Positions 62,001 through 64,000 of a DNA stretch of 64,000 nt are shown in pieces (the first letter of the stretch is position 1; every line of letters starts with the position of its first letter). The position numbers and the translations under genes are program-made. The stretch comes from Caenorhabditis elegans (lineage: Eukaryota; Nematoda; Chromadorea; Rhabditida; Rhabditidae): positions 9,238,001-9,302,000 of the forward strand of contig NC_003279.8 of assembly GCF_000002985.6 (NCBI RefSeq), given 5' to 3'. The notes under the pieces were generated by a model. It saw nothing but the letters and a program-made list of their open reading frames with translations. It was not told where the DNA came from and searched no databases.

Positions 62001-62571
62001 CACTGGTAGTTTTTTTCTCGAGAAAATGAGATGGATTTTTGAGTCATTGGTTAGGTAAATATTGTTCAAGGGTCGGAAACAGAATTTGCACAAGACACAG
62101 TTTTTATTTGGCTTTTTTTCAAAAATTAAATTGGGTTGCCAATATTCTGGAACTATTGAACAAAAATTGTGAATAAAGAGAAAATGAGAAAGTGGGCGTG
62201 CCCCTAGTAGTTCTACTGTACCGCTTGACAACATTTTTAAATAGTTTTTCGTTTTGTTCAAATCTTCTTCCGGAAAATATAACCGAAAACAAAAAATTGA
62301 AGAAGCCTTGATTTTTTTTTTGTTCTCCTGATGAACCACAACTTTACAGCGATTGTGAGAAAAGAGAGAGTGAAAAGATTCAAAGATCTGTCTGTGTCTC
62401 TCTCACTTCACATACTATTTCTTATTTGAAGTGAATGTGTTTCGAGTTGAACACAAATTAATGAGGAAAGTGGGGATGTGTGAGCCATTTTGTAGATTCA
62501 AGAACAACTTTTTGAAAGTGCTTTTAAATGAGAAAAACTGATCAAAAGATTTCGGAGCCTGGAGAAGTTTA
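56036..62571. other. 6.5 kb gene-poor region upstream of the Phactr gene
   Basis: No supportable complete gene. It should contain at least one missing 5' exon of the longest Phactr form, because exon 56035-56003 begins mid-codon. Visible features: an extended GATA site near 59934; tandem tttgaatgtgaa units at about 59988-60035; a caggcaggc repeat fragment near 58391. Open frames at 57452-57739, 60497-60784, 61244-61516 and 61995-62339 lack motifs and splice support. Confidence 0.5.
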
Positions 62572-62597
62572 CAGGGTGAGTCAAAATTATGGTAAGT
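62572..62597 (+). repeat. Left terminal inverted repeat of maT element
   Basis: 26 bases starting cagggtgagtc and ending ggtaagt; exact reverse complement of 63828-63853. A GC-rich ggcgcgcgcgcga run follows immediately inside and is absent from the right end. Confidence 0.95.
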
Positions 62598-62724
62598 CGA
62601 GGCGCGCGCGCGAAAGTTCTGTGGTTCGGGTCTCCCCGCCAAAATTAATTGATTATGTTATTTCGTGTTTTGTTCATTTATTTTTCCATCGTTTTTCCTA
62701 AAAAATAATTTTTTTTTCGCAGGT

Positions 62725-63735
62725 ATGAGAGCGTCACCCATGCGTGAACCCATCGTTCGTTTTCATAGGAATGGTGTCGCGGCGAAGAGCATTGCTCGAC
62801 GGCTCAAAGTGTCTGAAAAACTTGTTTCTACCACCATTGCACGGTTCAAGGAGCTCGGCAACTTTTCCGATAGATCCGGACGCGGAAGACCCCCCACAGT
62901 CACTACACCAGCGATGATAAAAAAAGTTCGTGGACGCTTCCGTCACAACTCCGGGCGGTCGGTCTGTGCGATGGCCCGAGAATTGAAAATTTCGCAAAGT
63001 TCTCTGTGCCGAATGGTAAAAAACAACTTGAAATTGAAGGCTTACAAAAAATCTACTTGTCAATTTCTGTCTGAAGCTGCTAAAATCAAGAGAAAAGACC
63101 GTGCCATGAATCTACTCCGAAGATTCAGAAATGGAGCTCACAGGAAGGTACTTTTCACCGACGAAAAGATATTTTGCATTGAGCAGCCTTTTAATACGCA
63201 AAATGATCGAGTTTATGCAAAAACTCAGCCAAACTCCCGCGTTCAGCGTACTGGTTACCCGAAAGGAATCATGGTCTTTGCCGGAATCACTGCTAATGGA
63301 AAGACTCCACTCATTTTTGTTCCACAAGGGATAAAAGTTAACGGAAACAACTATTTAGATATGTTGAAGACGGAACTCATGCCCTGGGTCAAGAAGCATT
63401 TCAAAAAAACAAAATGGACTTTTCAGCAGGATGGGGCGCCTGCTCATAAGCACAAGAACGTTCAGGCATGGTGTGAAAGCAACTTCCCGGACTTCATCGC
63501 TTTCAATCAATGGCCACCGTCATCCCCGGATCTCAATCCGATGGATTACTCAGTATGGAGTGTCCTCGAAGCAGAAGCTTGTTCAAAACCGCATAGGAAT
63601 ATCGATTCGTTGAAAGATTCACTGAAGAAGGCATGGGACGAGCTGGATATCAACTACTTGCGCGCCACAGTCGACTCGTTCCCTAGGCGTCTGGAGGCCT
63701 GTGTTGCTGCTAATGGAGATATTTTCGAACTTTAA
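62725..63735 (+). CDS. maT family transposase (DD37D), intact, 336 residues
   Basis: The ATG at 62725 (MRASPMREPIVRFHRNG) follows a run of T ending in cgcag. That run is either an in-element splice acceptor or simply leader. Two helix-turn-helix regions occupy the N-terminus (AKSIARRLKVSEKLV and CAMARELKISQSSLCRMV) with a GRGRPP AT-hook-like linker between them. The catalytic triad follows: Asp in VLFTDEKIF, Asp in FQQDGAPAHKH, and Asp in SPDLNPMDYSVW, with 37 residues between the second and third. That spacing defines DD37D elements, as opposed to DD34D mariner or DD34E Tc1. The frame has no stop or frameshift. The enzyme would cut at the terminal repeats and insert at TA. Confidence 0.93.
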   Translation: MRASPMREPIVRFHRNGVAAKSIARRLKVSEKLVSTTIARFKELGNFSDRSGRGRPPTVTTPAMIKKVRGRFRHNSGRSVCAMARELKISQSSLCRMVKNNLKLKAYKKSTCQFLSEAAKIKRKDRAMNLLRRFRNGAHRKVLFTDEKIFCIEQPFNTQNDRVYAKTQPNSRVQRTGYPKGIMVFAGITANGKTPLIFVPQGIKVNGNNYLDMLKTELMPWVKKHFKKTKWTFQQDGAPAHKHKNVQAWCESNFPDFIAFNQWPPSSPDLNPMDYSVWSVLEAEACSKPHRNIDSLKDSLKKAWDELDINYLRATVDSFPRRLEACVAANGDIFEL

Positions 63736-63764
63736 AATGTTTTTCTATAGTGTTTTTTACGGTG

Positions 63765-63770
63765 AATAAA
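63765..63770 (+). terminator. Poly(A) signal of the transposase gene
   Basis: AATAAA 30 bases after the transposase stop codon, still inside the element. Confidence 0.6.
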
Positions 63771-63827
63771 ATGTGTATAGTTAGAAGTTGTTTGTGTTTC
63801 TGGAAAAATGTATGGAGCACGGGAACT

Positions 63828-63853
63828 ACTTACCATAATTTTGACTCACCCTG
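63828..63853 (-). repeat. Right terminal inverted repeat of maT element
   Basis: 26 bases ending gactcaccctg, exact mirror of the left end; flanking TA at 63854-63855. Confidence 0.95.
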
Positions 63854-64000
63854 TAGAAAAAGTGATAAGGAGATATTTGCTTCAAAATTTTAGATCTAGT
63901 TGCAATAAAATAAATTGACTTTCCCATTTTCATTGAATAGAAAGGAATAATAGTGGAAAAAGGAGGAAAAGAGCACAAAGAGATCATGAAACAACTGGTG

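Larger units (their letters stand above)
62572..63853 (+). mobile_element. Complete maT-type (mariner/Tc1, DD37D) transposon, 1282 bp
   Basis: Perfect 26-bp terminal inverted repeats (62572-62597 and 63828-63853, starting cagggtgagtcaaaattatg) are flanked by the TA target duplication (62570-62571 and 63854-63855). One uninterrupted transposase frame lies between. Size, ends and DD37D catalytic spacing match the CemaT1-like elements described in C. elegans (recalled). The insertion lies in gene-poor DNA and interrupts nothing visible. Confidence 0.95.

Noticed and set aside
61995..62339. 114-codon minus-strand frame upstream of the maT element
   Set aside because: Low-information sequence with no motif or supporting exon; not convincing as a gene or as the missing Phactr exon.
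62665..62724. Upstream extension of the transposase frame
   Set aside because: It begins at GTG and passes through a T-rich tract ending cgcag; the ATG at 62725 fits the family N-terminus.
1..64000. CRISPR array, bacterial operon or phage-like system
   Set aside because: Intron structure, tRNAs with eukaryotic features and the gene families are all nematode; no regularly spaced repeats of CRISPR type were seen.

Overview
The window reads as nematode genomic DNA, and I am confident it is Caenorhabditis elegans. The intergenic DNA is AT-rich. Introns are short (mostly 45-100 bp) and end in a T-rich tract plus TTTCAG or close variants. The gene set matches, from memory, the chromosome I cosmids F36H2, F14B4 and F26H9. 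Exons were read by eye from GT/AG borders and codon phase. For every complete spliced gene the exon lengths sum to a multiple of three. Gene symbols are recalled, not searched.

Layout, left to right. 1-4047 (minus) is the 5' half of tat-5, a class-2 P4-ATPase, with its 3' end outside the window. Two extra coding exons at 7688-7891 probably give an alternative tat-5 N-terminus. 8253-11220 (minus) is ent-6, an equilibrative nucleoside transporter. At 11628-12488 (minus) and 13108-13808 (plus) lie two divergent small multi-pass membrane protein genes of unknown function. 14074-23640 (minus) is a 24-exon gene for a secreted protein of about 1833 residues built from roughly 23 sushi (CCP) modules; its middle is a young tandem exon array. 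23641-28088 is repeat-bearing intergenic DNA. 28089-32914 (minus) encodes a secreted LDL-receptor-related protein with two tRNA genes in its introns: Arg-TCG on the opposite strand and Pro-AGG on the same strand. 33891-35780 (minus) is hexokinase hxk-1, with a second, phase-matched first exon at 40518-40616. 43309-48562 (minus) is rpoa-2, the second-largest RNA polymerase I subunit. 49447-51401 (plus) is the F-box gene prom-1, divergent from rpoa-2. 52208-56035 (minus) is a Phactr-type RPEL protein with at least two alternative starts. The last 8 kb is gene-poor and carries one intact maT (DD37D) transposon at 62572-63853.

These are ordinary housekeeping and developmental genes, with no shared pathway and no clear operon. 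The unusual features lie in architecture: alternative first exons joined in matching phase, a tandem CCP exon array with a visible duplication junction, a 22-base G tract, an intact transposon with perfect ends, several palindromic MITE-like elements, a 56-bp exact direct repeat, and two decayed coding relics.
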